64,000 nt of DNA from Clostridia bacterium (GCA_017399065.1 JAFQEL010000031.1:62001-126000); one strand, 5' to 3'. Counted from the first letter of the stretch, positions 1-8,686 are shown. Notes: generated by a model not told the origin, from the letters alone. Translations and numbers: made by a program.

Positions 1-1680
1 TATTTCAATGTTGATTTTTTCAATTGCTGTCTGAGCACAGTCTGCAGCAGTATCTGTTTCGCTGATATCAGGAATACTTTCAAGTTGTGTAAGAACAGTG
101 CTTTTCTGTGCCTCAATTTTACCCTTTGTTTCACCTGCTGCCGCACTTGCTTTGGCAGCGTTTGCCTGAGCGGTATCTGCCTTGGATTTTGCGGCGTTTA
201 CCTCAGCTTCGGTAGGTGCTTTTTCGGATTTGCGTGCTGTCATAGGGTGCAAAACCGAGCCGCAGACGGGGCATGGGACACCGTCGCGGAGACTTTCTGC
301 AAGTATACCTGCCTGTTCGTCAAGAAAGGCTTTGTACTTTACAGTGTAGCTGTTCCTGAGCTCTTCTGCCTTCTGTGCATCGGCAAGGTAAACAGCTTGC
401 TCTTGTGCATACTGTTTCTGCAACTGTTCAAGCAGACGGATGTTACGGATAAGCTTTTCAAGCTCTGATTTATTGGCTGAAAGCTGCTCTTTGCGGCGAA
501 AAAGCTTCTCTTTTTGTGCTCCTGCACTCTCCAGCGACTTTTGTTCAGCTTTTATATCGGCAATCTGCTTTTCTGTTTTCTGAGCAGTGCCGATTGCAAG
601 CTCAAGTGCAGCTGCTGCATTTTTCATAGATGTGTCAAGTGAATTAGCTTTACATAAAGAGGCGTCCAGCTCGTCGTATCTTACAAGCTCTGCTTCTATT
701 TCGGCTGCCTTTTTTGCGATGTTTTCCTGCTCAGGTTTTACTGCTTTTTGTGTTTCGAAAGCATTCCTTGATTCTTCAAGCTTTTCTGATGCGTATTTGC
801 GGTTTTCGAGTGAAACTGCAAGCAATTTTTTCGCTTTTTCCCGCTCTTCACCACGTGTGAGCTTTTCGGTAACGAGAACAAATTTGGTTTCTGTTTCCGC
901 AAGCTGTCGGGAAGTGTTTTCTTTATCTGCCAGGTCATTGTCGATAAGCTGCTGAGTGAGTGTGAGTACGTCTTCTATCATCATCAGACCGTTTTTGGCT
1001 TTTTCTGTTTCAATGTTCAGAACGTCATCTTCGTCACACATTATACCCTGAATATATTGCTTCACACTGTTGCTGAGCCTCCGGCACTCAGCCTCAGCTT
1101 CGGAAGCTGCGGCTTTGAGCTTTAACTGAAACGTCTGATAAGGTGCGGTTTTGAAAATTTTACGGAATATTTCCTGTCGCTCTTTTGTGTCTGCTGTAAG
1201 AAGCTTTCTGAAATCGCCCTGTGCAATCATTGCAACCTGCGAAAATTGATTGCGGTCAATTCCGATTATTTCGTTGATTGCTGAGTTGACATCTTTTATT
1301 TTTGTAATTACCGTACCGTCGGGCATAATGAGTTCAGCTTCGGCAGTCTGCTTTGTTGTGCCGTCGCCTCTTTTTGATTCGCGGATATATTCGGGTATGC
1401 GTTTTACTGTGTATATTTTTCCTGCATAGGCAAATGTGAGCTCTGCAAAGGTGGGAGTTGAGGGGTCGGCATACATTGAGCGCAGCATTGAGCTGTCTCT
1501 GAGATTGCCGCTTGCCGTACCGTAAAGAGCAAAGCAAACCGCGTCAAAAATCGTTGTTTTTCCTGCGCCTGTATCACCTGTTATAAGATACAGTCCGTTG
1601 ATGCCGAGCTTTTCAAAATCAACTTCAGTCAAGCCTGCATAGGGGCCGAAGGCTGATATTTTTATTTTTAAAGGTCTCAT
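1..1680 (-). CDS. sbcC: Exonuclease SbcC (partial, N-terminal 560 residues)
   Basis: Large subunit of the SbcCD (Rad50/Mre11-like) complex, an SMC-type ATPase that drives ATP-dependent cleavage of DNA ends and hairpins. The reading frame is open from the ATG at 1680 to the window edge, so the C-terminal ATPase half lies outside. Residues 1-50 contain the Walker A motif GDTGAGKTT after the typical start MRPLKIKISAFGPY. A long charged coiled-coil region follows. The zinc hook is visible as CPVCGS (Cys470 and Cys473, bases 262-273), as in Rad50/SbcC proteins. The ATG overlaps the sbcD stop codon (ATGA), so the two are translationally coupled. Family membership is firm. Confidence 0.95.
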   Translation of the reverse strand, partial: MRPLKIKISAFGPYAGLTEVDFEKLGINGLYLITGDTGAGKTTIFDAVCFALYGTASGNLRDSSMLRSMYADPSTPTFAELTFAYAGKIYTVKRIPEYIRESKRGDGTTKQTAEAELIMPDGTVITKIKDVNSAINEIIGIDRNQFSQVAMIAQGDFRKLLTADTKERQEIFRKIFKTAPYQTFQLKLKAAASEAEAECRRLSNSVKQYIQGIMCDEDDVLNIETEKAKNGLMMIEDVLTLTQQLIDNDLADKENTSRQLAETETKFVLVTEKLTRGEEREKAKKLLAVSLENRKYASEKLEESRNAFETQKAVKPEQENIAKKAAEIEAELVRYDELDASLCKANSLDTSMKNAAAALELAIGTAQKTEKQIADIKAEQKSLESAGAQKEKLFRRKEQLSANKSELEKLIRNIRLLEQLQKQYAQEQAVYLADAQKAEELRNSYTVKYKAFLDEQAGILAESLRDGVPCPVCGSVLHPMTARKSEKAPTEAEVNAAKSKADTAQANAAKASAAAGETKGKIEAQKSTVLTQLESIPDISETDTAADCAQTAIEKINIEI

Positions 1681-2813
1681 TCGTCTTCCCCCCATATGCT
1701 GTCAATAAGCTGCTGAGAAAACTCAAGCTGTTCTTCGCTCATAGGTCTGTTGTTCTGCTGCTCAAAAAGCTCGCAGAAAAGCTGAAGCTTTGTTTTGGCT
1801 TCAATATTCTCAGCCGTATCTATTCGATTGTTGTTTCTTGTGCGGGTATTGTCATAGTCGATCTTCATCAGATTCGGATAAATGATGCGCAGTTTGCCTA
1901 TTGCATCCGGGATATCGTTTTCATCAGTGAGAGTGATATGCATATAGTCATCCGTGTTTGTATTCCGATAATTTTCCTTAAGGACAATTTCGTCAAACTT
2001 CCCTTTGATTTCGCGCATATCGTGCTTGGGAATAAGCGGCACTGTGCGGATTTCAAGCTCACTTTTCTTACCGAGCTCAACAACGGTTACACTCTTTTTG
2101 TGCTTTGTCTCGGAGAATGAATATTTGAGCGGAGTGCCGCAGTAGCGTATCTTTTCACTTCCGATATTCTGCGGGCCGTGAATATGGCCGAGCGCAACGT
2201 AATCAAATATGTCAAATACACTTGCGTCAACGTTATCGGAGCCGCCGACGGATATTTCTTCGGATTCGCTTCTTTCTGCACCGGTCACAAACTGGTGAGT
2301 GATGAGTACGTTTCTTTTGCTTTCATCAATTTCCACATTATCAACCGCAACACGTATTGCATCGGTATAGCTTTCGATTGTTTCGTCCTCAAAAAATCTG
2401 CGTGCGTTGGCGGGCTTGATAAACGGGAGCATATAGAAATTGACTGAGCCGTGTTCATCCTCAAGACTTATCGGTTCAACCTTGCCGTTGTAAACGGGGG
2501 AGAGGTGAATGCCGCTGAGCTCCATAAGTCTGCCGCCGAAAGCAAGACGCTCGGCAGAATCGTGGTTGCCGCTTATTATGAACGTGTTCAGATTTCGCTT
2601 GGCAAGCCTTACAAGAAAATCGTCAAAAATCTGTACCGCCTCTGCAGACGGTACAGATTTATCATAAACATCTCCTGCGATAAGTACTGCGTCCGGTTTT
2701 TCGCAGTCGATGATATTAACGATTTTTGTGAGTATGTATTCCTGGTCTTCAAGCATTGAAAATTCGTTTACACGCTTGCCTATATGTAAATCGGATAAGT
2801 GGATAAGCTTCAT
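1677..2813 (-). CDS. sbcD: Exonuclease SbcD (Mre11-type nuclease)
   Basis: Nuclease subunit of SbcCD. The 378-residue product starts MKLIHLSDLHIG and has the calcineurin-like phosphoesterase motifs in order: DLHIG (Asp8, His10), AGDVYD near residue 48, SGNHD near 82-86, THQF near 172 and GHIHG near 208-212. These residues bind the two catalytic Mn ions in this family. The start is preceded by GGAGG at a good distance (minus strand). Stop and sbcC start overlap by four bases. It sits 75 bases downstream of the DEDDh/Cys-repeat gene on the same strand, but has a promoter of its own in that gap. Confidence 0.96.
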   Translation of the reverse strand: MKLIHLSDLHIGKRVNEFSMLEDQEYILTKIVNIIDCEKPDAVLIAGDVYDKSVPSAEAVQIFDDFLVRLAKRNLNTFIISGNHDSAERLAFGGRLMELSGIHLSPVYNGKVEPISLEDEHGSVNFYMLPFIKPANARRFFEDETIESYTDAIRVAVDNVEIDESKRNVLITHQFVTGAERSESEEISVGGSDNVDASVFDIFDYVALGHIHGPQNIGSEKIRYCGTPLKYSFSETKHKKSVTVVELGKKSELEIRTVPLIPKHDMREIKGKFDEIVLKENYRNTNTDDYMHITLTDENDIPDAIGKLRIIYPNLMKIDYDNTRTRNNNRIDTAENIEAKTKLQLFCELFEQQNNRPMSEEQLEFSQQLIDSIWGEDE

Positions 2814-2843
2814 TCTGTTTGCCTCCGTGGAAAGATTAAGTTT

Positions 2844-2872
2844 ATTTTATCAAAGTAAAGTGTGATTTACAA
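2844..2872 (-). promoter_or_regulatory. Predicted sigma-A promoter for sbcDC
   Basis: On the minus strand TTGTAA (2867-2872) is followed after 17 bases by TAAAAT (2844-2849). This lies 30 bases upstream of the sbcD start, after the stop of the upstream gene. Predicted by eye only. Confidence 0.55.
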
Positions 2873-2888
2873 TACATACCGTAATGAT

Positions 2889-4487
2889 TTATTTATTCGT
2901 GACAAGGATTACAAATGCTTTGCCGTTTGATTTTTTTATCTCAAGGTCATCGTCATGTCTTTTTATATAGTAAAAAGCATCGGTCAGTGACAGAAATATA
3001 CACGGCTGATCGTGATATTTTGTAACACCCGGAGTTACGACGAGGTTCATATGCTCCAGCGTGAAAGGCGGCAGGCTTGTGTCAAGCCTCCATTTGCCTA
3101 CGGGTGTTTCAATACAGAAAATTTTATCTTCCGCTGAATATTTGTATCCGCTGTCCCGGCAGAGCGTTATCAGATCTTCGTCAGTTTCATTTTCACGGGT
3201 ATGGCTTGAAATCGGAATTGTATATACGGCATCATTCTTTTTGCTGGGCTTACATTTTCGGCATGGAGTATATCCGGCTGATATCGCTTCATTGAACGTA
3301 CTGAATCCGACAAGATTATTTGCCTGATTTAATTTCGGGCAGGAATGCTTGTGAAAATTACCGTAGCCCCTGCTTGCCCAGAAGGCATAACGCGGTTGAG
3401 TAAGTGTGAGAATGTCTTTCTTTTCAGCTTCTGTAATATTTTCTTTATTCAGTTTTATACTGCGCTCTTTTGCAGCAGCTTTATGGCGTGCGAGAGCTTT
3501 GGAGTGTTCCTTGTTGTTCGTTTTTATAAGTGAATCGGGATCGGCTTTTTTTACAGGCTTGTCAAAAGCGTCGCGGAATGTCGGCTTGCAGAATTTACAG
3601 GGTTTTCTGCGTGTTTTTGCCACGGTCTCATATTTGGGGCTTCCGTTAATCATTTTGGCAGACAGAATAAGATGACAGTCAGCTTTATGAAATACATCGG
3701 AATCAGGTGAATATACAAACCTGAAGCTGCAGTGCTGAATCGTTCTTATGTTTTTTTGCTTAAGTGCATTTTTATACTCCTGCCTGCAACAGCTGCAGGG
3801 AATATATCCCTTGCGGATTGCGGTTTTCATATATTTATAGCAAACGGTTTCAACTCCTTCTGTCAACGGACAGTCAGCCTTATGGATTTTGTTTGTTGCA
3901 GGTTCGTATCTGAACTGATAAGAGGGATGGTAATCGAATGAGTCTGCCGGAGCTTCAGGTAAATTAAGGATATTTGATTGCGGAAATTTTATTGCAGCCA
4001 TAAATTCGCGAAAAACCCGAACGTCATTTTTTGAATTATGTTTTAATGAAGAGACTGTTTTTATCCCTTTACCGTGTGCAAGCCCGTATAAATCTACTCT
4101 TGATTCTTCCTCGGGCTTCAGAAAAGAACGCACGAATTTATTAAGGCTGTACATACGCGGCATATCGTCTGAAATCCTCTTTATCAGCTTTCGCAGCAGT
4201 TCTTCGGATTCGTGATGCCACCATACTATAGTATCGTCTTTTTCAAGCCATTCCAGAAATCCGCATAATACTTGCTCCATGTTAGGTGCAGACTCGAAAT
4301 CTTCCGTCTTGCCACCTGTCAGAGCTACGTGCCATGACGGGACGGCTGAAAGACTGTCCGCGTGTATAAAGGAATCAAATTTACTTATCGGATTCCACAG
4401 ACTGTCAACTTTTACGGCGGCGAGCTGAGTGGGCTGCTTATCCTGTTCTTTTCCGCATATCCACTCTATATCTGCTATAACCAGCAT
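2889..4487 (-). CDS. DEDDh exonuclease-like protein with three Ada-like Cys repeats
   Basis: A 532-residue protein of composite build. Residues 1-165 resemble a DEDDh 3'-5' exonuclease: VIADIEW supplies Asp6 and Glu8 (Exo I), WHHESEELL near 90-98 sits where Exo II is expected but without the usual Asp, and KHNSKND supplies His150 and Asp155 with the H-x4-D spacing of Exo III. Residues about 190-430 hold three diverged copies of a small Cys module, each with F/I-H-K-x-x-C, a spacer of 25-40 residues, then PCxxC (CSCCR, CKFCKP, CRKCKP). This resembles the metal-binding module of Ada and of some secreted nucleases. The C-terminal 100 residues are unassigned. It is divergent from the WYL regulator and upstream of sbcDC, which suggests a role in DNA repair or nucleic acid surveillance (inference). 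The altered Exo II means activity is uncertain. Confidence 0.6.
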   Translation of the reverse strand: MLVIADIEWICGKEQDKQPTQLAAVKVDSLWNPISKFDSFIHADSLSAVPSWHVALTGGKTEDFESAPNMEQVLCGFLEWLEKDDTIVWWHHESEELLRKLIKRISDDMPRMYSLNKFVRSFLKPEEESRVDLYGLAHGKGIKTVSSLKHNSKNDVRVFREFMAAIKFPQSNILNLPEAPADSFDYHPSYQFRYEPATNKIHKADCPLTEGVETVCYKYMKTAIRKGYIPCSCCRQEYKNALKQKNIRTIQHCSFRFVYSPDSDVFHKADCHLILSAKMINGSPKYETVAKTRRKPCKFCKPTFRDAFDKPVKKADPDSLIKTNNKEHSKALARHKAAAKERSIKLNKENITEAEKKDILTLTQPRYAFWASRGYGNFHKHSCPKLNQANNLVGFSTFNEAISAGYTPCRKCKPSKKNDAVYTIPISSHTRENETDEDLITLCRDSGYKYSAEDKIFCIETPVGKWRLDTSLPPFTLEHMNLVVTPGVTKYHDQPCIFLSLTDAFYYIKRHDDDLEIKKSNGKAFVILVTNK

Positions 4488-4579
4488 TTAAATCGCACCC
4501 TTTCTTTTTTGATGTACCTTAAGTTTAGTGCATTATGTGTACTATAAAACGGACTTTATTGCAAAAAATTACCGATTGA

Positions 4580-4612
4580 GTACTTGTTATTGTACAGATA
4601 ATGGTGTATAAT
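4580..4612 (+). promoter_or_regulatory. Promoter of the WYL/macro-domain cluster with overlapping palindrome
   Basis: TTGTTA (4584-4589), 17-base spacer, TATAAT (4607-4612), followed by AAAGGGTG and the ATG at 4643. A GTAC-N8-GTAC dyad (4580-4583 and 4592-4595) overlaps the -35 element and could be an operator, possibly for the WYL protein itself (inference). The TATAAT position makes an in-frame ATG at 4601 implausible as the start. Confidence 0.65.
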
Positions 4613-4642
4613 AGAGCCTGTTTAAGAAAGGGTGTGTGCCGT

Positions 4643-5629
4643 ATGGCTAAGTCTGCAAACCAGAAGCTGAAGCTGTTATATATCACCAAATTGCTTATGA
4701 CAAGCTCTGATGAGAATCATCCCGTCGGCATAAACAGGATTATTGAAGAGCTTGCCGCAAACGGTATTTCTGCCGAGCGCAAAAGTATATATGACGATAT
4801 GGAGTCACTCAGGGTATTCGGATTTGACGTAAACCGTATCGGAGGCAAAAACGGCGGATATTATATAGGTGAGCGTGATTTTGAGCTGCCCGAGCTCAAG
4901 CTTCTTGTTGACAGCGTTCAGTCTTCAAAATTCATAACCGAAGAAAAGACGTATAAGTTGATTAAGAAAATTGAGAATCTTGCCAGTATATACGACGGTC
5001 AGCTTCTGCAAAGACAGGTTTACGTAAAGAACAGGGTCAAGAGCATGAACGAAAGTATTTATTACGCCGTTGACGCTGTTTCCGATGCTGTTGCACAGAA
5101 TAAAAAAATACGGTATAAATACTTTGAATATACGGTAAGTAAGGAGCGCAGGTTCCGTCATAACGGTGCTGTTTATTTTGTCAGCCCATTTGCACTTATA
5201 TGGGATGATGAAAACTACTATATGCTTGCGTGGGATTCGGTTGACAGGAAAATGAAGCACTACCGAGTTGACAAAATGTACGGCGTTGAAGTGACCGACG
5301 AAGACAGAGAAGGTAACGAGGAGTTTGAAAGCTTTGATATGTCGGCGTATACGAAGACGGTTTTCGGTATGTTCGGCGGTGAAGAGGTCAGGGTTAGGCT
5401 CCGCTTTGCCAACCACCTTGCAGGTGTTGTTATTGACCGCTTCGGCAAGGATACTATGCTTATCCCCGACGGTGATGAGCACTTTATTATAAACGTAGCG
5501 GTCGTACCGAGCACGCATTTCCTTGCGTGGGTCTTCGGCTTCGGTACGGAAGCGGAAATACTCTCGCCCGAAGCTGTAAAAGCAGAAATGAAAAATCAGC
5601 TCAGACAGCTTACGGATATGTACAGATAA
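4643..5629 (+). CDS. WYL-domain transcriptional regulator
   Basis: A 328-residue regulator with an N-terminal winged helix (residues about 5-75, including NRIIEELAANGISAERKSIY, a DeoR/HTH_11-like fold) and a WYL domain (about 135-225) that binds ligands, often nucleic acids or nucleotides in this family. The segment KKIRYKYFEYT and FVSPFALIWDDENYYMLAWD matches the WYL core. A WCX-like C-terminal extension follows. The start at MAKSANQ is chosen because the upstream ATG lies inside the promoter and because AAAGGGTG precedes 4643. It is the first gene of a five-gene rightward cluster, so it probably controls the macro-domain, ADP-ribosylglycohydrolase and VWA genes. WYL regulators frequently accompany stress and phage-defence loci. 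Confidence 0.9.
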   Translation: MAKSANQKLKLLYITKLLMTSSDENHPVGINRIIEELAANGISAERKSIYDDMESLRVFGFDVNRIGGKNGGYYIGERDFELPELKLLVDSVQSSKFITEEKTYKLIKKIENLASIYDGQLLQRQVYVKNRVKSMNESIYYAVDAVSDAVAQNKKIRYKYFEYTVSKERRFRHNGAVYFVSPFALIWDDENYYMLAWDSVDRKMKHYRVDKMYGVEVTDEDREGNEEFESFDMSAYTKTVFGMFGGEEVRVRLRFANHLAGVVIDRFGKDTMLIPDGDEHFIINVAVVPSTHFLAWVFGFGTEAEILSPEAVKAEMKNQLRQLTDMYR

Positions 5630-5640
5630 GGGGTGATGTT

Positions 5641-6735
5641 ATGCCGTTGCAGATTATCCGACAGGATATAACAAAAATGAAGGTTGATGCCATTGTCAAC
5701 ACCACCAACGAGGAAATGGTGGGCTACAGCGGTGTCGATTTTGCCGTGCACGAGGGTGCAGGAGCTGAACTCGACAAGGAGTGCCGGCACCTTGCTCCGT
5801 TGGGACTTGGTACGGCGAAGATTACAAAGGGCTATAACCTTGATGCTAAATACATAATCCACACTTCAGGTCCGATATGGCAGGGAGGCTTGGCAGGGGA
5901 GAGCATAATCCTTAAATCCTGCTACCTTGAGTCTTTAAAGCTTGCTGTTGAAAACGGTTGCGAATCCGTTGCGTTTCCGCTTATCTCCGCAGGCACTTAC
6001 GGTTACCCTAAGGACAAAGTCCTGAAATTTGCGGTTCAGATTATTACTGAATTTCTTTTTACACACGAGCTGACGGTTTATCTTTGCGTTTTCGACCGTA
6101 CTTCCTACGAATTCAGCAAGGAACTTTTCAACGAAATAAGTAAGTTCATTGACGACGATTACGGCTTTAAAGAAAAGCGCGGCTTTACCCACAGATTCAA
6201 CAGCCGTGCCGCTAATCGCAGGTGCGATACTTGCGAAGACGAATCAGCAACGGCGGTTTTTCCTGAATGCGATGTTTCGGAAAAAAGTTTACCTATACCT
6301 TGTATGGCACCGTGTGCACCAATGCCGCCAATGCAAAAACCTGAACACGCTGACGCAAGGGACAAATCGCTCGAAGAATATATGAAAGCGATGGATAAAT
6401 CCTTTGCGTACAAGCTGTTTGATTATATCGACAGCAAGGGAATGACGGACGTTGAGTGCTATAAAAAAGCCAACGTTGACAAGAAAACGTTCTCGAAAAT
6501 CAAGTGCAATCCGCAAAACTACAGGCCCTCCAAGCAGACCGCAGTTGCTTTTGCGATAGCACTCGAACTCACAATCGACGAAACCCAGGATTTGCTGTCT
6601 TCAGCAGGTCTGACACTCTCCCGTAGCTTTGTGTTCGATAAAATCATCCGCTACTTTATCCAGAAGGGTAATTACAATATCTTTGAAATCAACGAAGCAC
6701 TGTTTGAATTCGACCAGGTGCTGTTGGGTTGTTGA
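5641..6735 (+). CDS. Macro-domain (ADP-ribose-binding) protein with C-terminal HTH-like domain
   Basis: A 364-residue protein. Residues 1-170 form a macro domain: VDAIVNTTNEEM (the NAAN-type loop), GVDFAVHEGAG (the GGVDGAIH-type loop) and SAGTYGYP (the GIFGYP-type loop), which bind ADP-ribose and in some relatives remove it or O-acetyl-ADP-ribose. Residues about 200-245 are a low-complexity linker rich in Cys, Pro and Met. Residues about 250-364 are helical, with TDVECYKKANVDKKTFSKI and AVAFAIALELTIDETQDLL resembling an XRE-type HTH, then a helical tail. The start at 5641 follows AAGGGGTG and sits 11 bases after the WYL stop. The ADP-ribose theme continues with the glycohydrolase two genes on. 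Confidence 0.88.
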   Translation: MPLQIIRQDITKMKVDAIVNTTNEEMVGYSGVDFAVHEGAGAELDKECRHLAPLGLGTAKITKGYNLDAKYIIHTSGPIWQGGLAGESIILKSCYLESLKLAVENGCESVAFPLISAGTYGYPKDKVLKFAVQIITEFLFTHELTVYLCVFDRTSYEFSKELFNEISKFIDDDYGFKEKRGFTHRFNSRAANRRCDTCEDESATAVFPECDVSEKSLPIPCMAPCAPMPPMQKPEHADARDKSLEEYMKAMDKSFAYKLFDYIDSKGMTDVECYKKANVDKKTFSKIKCNPQNYRPSKQTAVAFAIALELTIDETQDLLSSAGLTLSRSFVFDKIIRYFIQKGNYNIFEINEALFEFDQVLLGC

Positions 6736-6759
6736 AAGAACTTTACAGGAGCGTTTAAT

Positions 6760-7110
6760 ATGATTACTTTTATCTGCTATCCGAAATGTACAACTTGTCA
6801 GAAGGCTAAAAAATGGCTTGATGACAACAAAATAGAATACGAACTGCGTGATATTAAAAGCGACAATCCATGTGTTGAAGAATTGTCACAATGGTATAAT
6901 ATCAGCGGACAACCGCTTAAAAAGTTTTTCAACACAAGCGGTTTGCTTTACAAATCAATGGAGCTGAAAAATAAATTACCGTTAATGAGCGACGGTGAAA
7001 TGCTTTCGTTGCTTGCAACTGACGGTATGCTTGTAAAAAGACCGTTGCTTATCTGCGATGACACCGTGCTTATCGGATTCAAAGAGCAGGAGTGGAAAAG
7101 CCTGTTGTAA
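6760..7110 (+). CDS. ArsC/Spx family thioredoxin-fold protein
   Basis: A 116-residue protein of the arsenate reductase/Spx superfamily. CYPKCTTCQKAKKWL gives a redox Cys10-x-x-Cys13 pair at the N-terminal thioredoxin-fold site; LVKRPLLICDDTVLIGF matches the conserved C-terminal cis-Pro region. Family members reduce arsenate or bind RNA polymerase as Spx/MgsR-type stress regulators; the sequence alone does not decide between these. It lies 24 bases after the macro gene on the same strand, so a disulfide-stress link to the cluster is possible but unproven. Confidence 0.9.
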   Translation: MITFICYPKCTTCQKAKKWLDDNKIEYELRDIKSDNPCVEELSQWYNISGQPLKKFFNTSGLLYKSMELKNKLPLMSDGEMLSLLATDGMLVKRPLLICDDTVLIGFKEQEWKSLL

Positions 7111-7156
7111 TTAGTCGCTTTTCAAGCGACCAATTGAATAAAACTGATCGCTATAA

Positions 7157-7201
7157 TGTGGTTGTAAGGTTAAGAAAGCTTTACAGCCACATTTATTTTT
7201 T
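7157..7201 (+). terminator. Hairpin with U-run between the Spx-like and glycohydrolase genes
   Basis: TGTGGTTGTAAGG (7157-7169) pairs with CTTTACAGCCACA (7179-7191), allowing G-U pairs, and is followed by TTTATTTTTT directly before the AAGGAGG ribosome-binding site at about 7202. A second short hairpin, GTCGCTT/AAGCGAC, lies at 7114-7130. The structure may end or attenuate transcription within the cluster. Confidence 0.55.
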
Positions 7202-7216
7202 AAGGAGGAATGAAAT

Positions 7217-8017
7217 ATGTTGGGTGCTGTTACAGGCGACGTTGTAGGCTCAAGGTTTGAGTTTGATAATCACAAATCAAAGGAGTTTGAGCTGTTCAGC
7301 CCGGACTGCGATTTTACAGATGATTCCGTTATGACGCTTGCGATCGCAAAAACTCTGCTTCAATATGATGAGATTACTGATATTGAAAAATTTAAAATGC
7401 AGCTTATTTATTATATGCACGAGGTCGGTGTGCGTTACCCCGATTGCGGCTACGGCGGCAGGTTTCTTGTGTGGATGATGCGTGACGGCACTGAGCCGTA
7501 TAACAGCTACGGCAACGGCTCTGCGATGAGAGTTTCACCTGTTGCGTGGTTTGCTTCTTCGCTTGAAGAGTGCGAAAAGCTGGCTCGGGCAACAGCAGAA
7601 GTAACACACAATCATCCCGAGGGGATCAAAGGTGCTGTGTCTGTTGCAGGTGCAGTTTACCTTGCAAGAACTGGTCACACAATGGACGAAATAAAGGAAT
7701 ACGTCAGCAGGTTTTACACGGTTGATTTCACGCTCGATGAAATACGCAAGGAGTATGAGTTTGAAGTAAGCTGCCAGAAATCCGTACCTCAGGCATTTGA
7801 AGCGTTTTTTGAATCAACCTCATTTGAGGACACCATCAGAAACGCAATCTCAATCGGCGGCGACAGCGACACAATAGCCGCCATAGCAGGTTCAATCGCT
7901 GAAGCTTATTACGGTACAGATGAAGATATGAAAGAAACGGCGCTTTCTTATCTTGATGACTATCTTCTTGATATTGCCGAAAAATTTACAGACAAATTTA
8001 TTGAAAAGGAGTTTTGA
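7217..8017 (+). CDS. ADP-ribosylglycohydrolase (DraG/ARH family)
   Basis: A 266-residue hydrolase that removes ADP-ribose from protein side chains or small acceptors in this family. GDVVGSRFE (residues 7-15), FTDDSVMT (33-40, the Mg-binding Thr-Asp-Asp) and GGDSDTIAAIAG (about 213-224, the second metal site) are all intact, so catalysis is likely. AAGGAGG precedes the start. The following gene begins three bases after the stop, which indicates one transcript. Together with the macro protein it gives two independent ADP-ribose-recognising proteins in one cluster. Confidence 0.94.
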   Translation: MLGAVTGDVVGSRFEFDNHKSKEFELFSPDCDFTDDSVMTLAIAKTLLQYDEITDIEKFKMQLIYYMHEVGVRYPDCGYGGRFLVWMMRDGTEPYNSYGNGSAMRVSPVAWFASSLEECEKLARATAEVTHNHPEGIKGAVSVAGAVYLARTGHTMDEIKEYVSRFYTVDFTLDEIRKEYEFEVSCQKSVPQAFEAFFESTSFEDTIRNAISIGGDSDTIAAIAGSIAEAYYGTDEDMKETALSYLDDYLLDIAEKFTDKFIEKEF

Positions 8018-8020
8018 GTT

Positions 8021-8686
8021 ATGAAAGAAAAAATCAGAAACAACGTTACGGAGCTTGTATTTATCCTTGACAGAAGCGGCTCAATGGCAGGGCTCGAGGC
8101 TGACACAATCGGCGGCTTCAACGCTATGATTGAAAAACAGAAGAAGCAGGAAGGCGAGTGCTACGTTTCAACCGTGCTGTTTGACGGCGAAGCGCAGGTT
8201 CTTCACGACAGAGTGAAGCTCAGTGAAATAAAGCCGATGACAGATGAGGATTATACCGTCAGAGGCTGTACTGCATTGATTGATGCACTCGGCGGTGCGA
8301 TCCGCCACATCGGTAATATTCACAAATATGCACGCCCCGAGGACGTGCCGGAAAACACAATGTTTGTCATCACAACCGACGGTATGGAAAACGCAAGCCG
8401 TAAATATTCGGCTAAAGAGGTTAAACGGAAGATTGAGCGTCAGAAGGAAAAATACGGCTGGGAGTTTCTCTTCATCGGTGCGAATATCGACGCCGTTGAA
8501 ACCGCTTCAAAGTACGGTATCGGTGCCGACAGAGCCGTAAATTATAACGCCGATAAAGAGGGCACAGGTATTGTCTATGAGACAGTCGCAAAAGCTGTCT
8601 GCAATGTCAGGGCAAAAGCCCCTCTCTGCGAAGACTGGAGCAATGATATCAACGAAGACTATATCCGCAGAGGTAAGAAAAAGTAA
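8021..8686 (+). CDS. Single-domain VWA protein (TerY-like)
   Basis: A 221-residue von Willebrand factor A domain. The metal-ion-dependent adhesion site is complete: DRSGS (Asp17, Ser19, Ser21), the Thr in RGCTALIDALG and the Asp in ITTDGMEN. There is no signal peptide or membrane segment, so it is cytoplasmic. Such TerY-like VWA proteins act as binding platforms in stress modules, often next to ADP-ribose enzymes. The ribosome-binding site AAAGGAG lies inside the end of the glycohydrolase gene, so translation is coupled. Confidence 0.9.
   Translation: MKEKIRNNVTELVFILDRSGSMAGLEADTIGGFNAMIEKQKKQEGECYVSTVLFDGEAQVLHDRVKLSEIKPMTDEDYTVRGCTALIDALGGAIRHIGNIHKYARPEDVPENTMFVITTDGMENASRKYSAKEVKRKIERQKEKYGWEFLFIGANIDAVETASKYGIGADRAVNYNADKEGTGIVYETVAKAVCNVRAKAPLCEDWSNDINEDYIRRGKKK

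Noticed and set aside
4925-5518. Leftward frame of 197 codons
   Set aside because: It is fully inside the WYL gene on the opposite strand and has no ribosome site.
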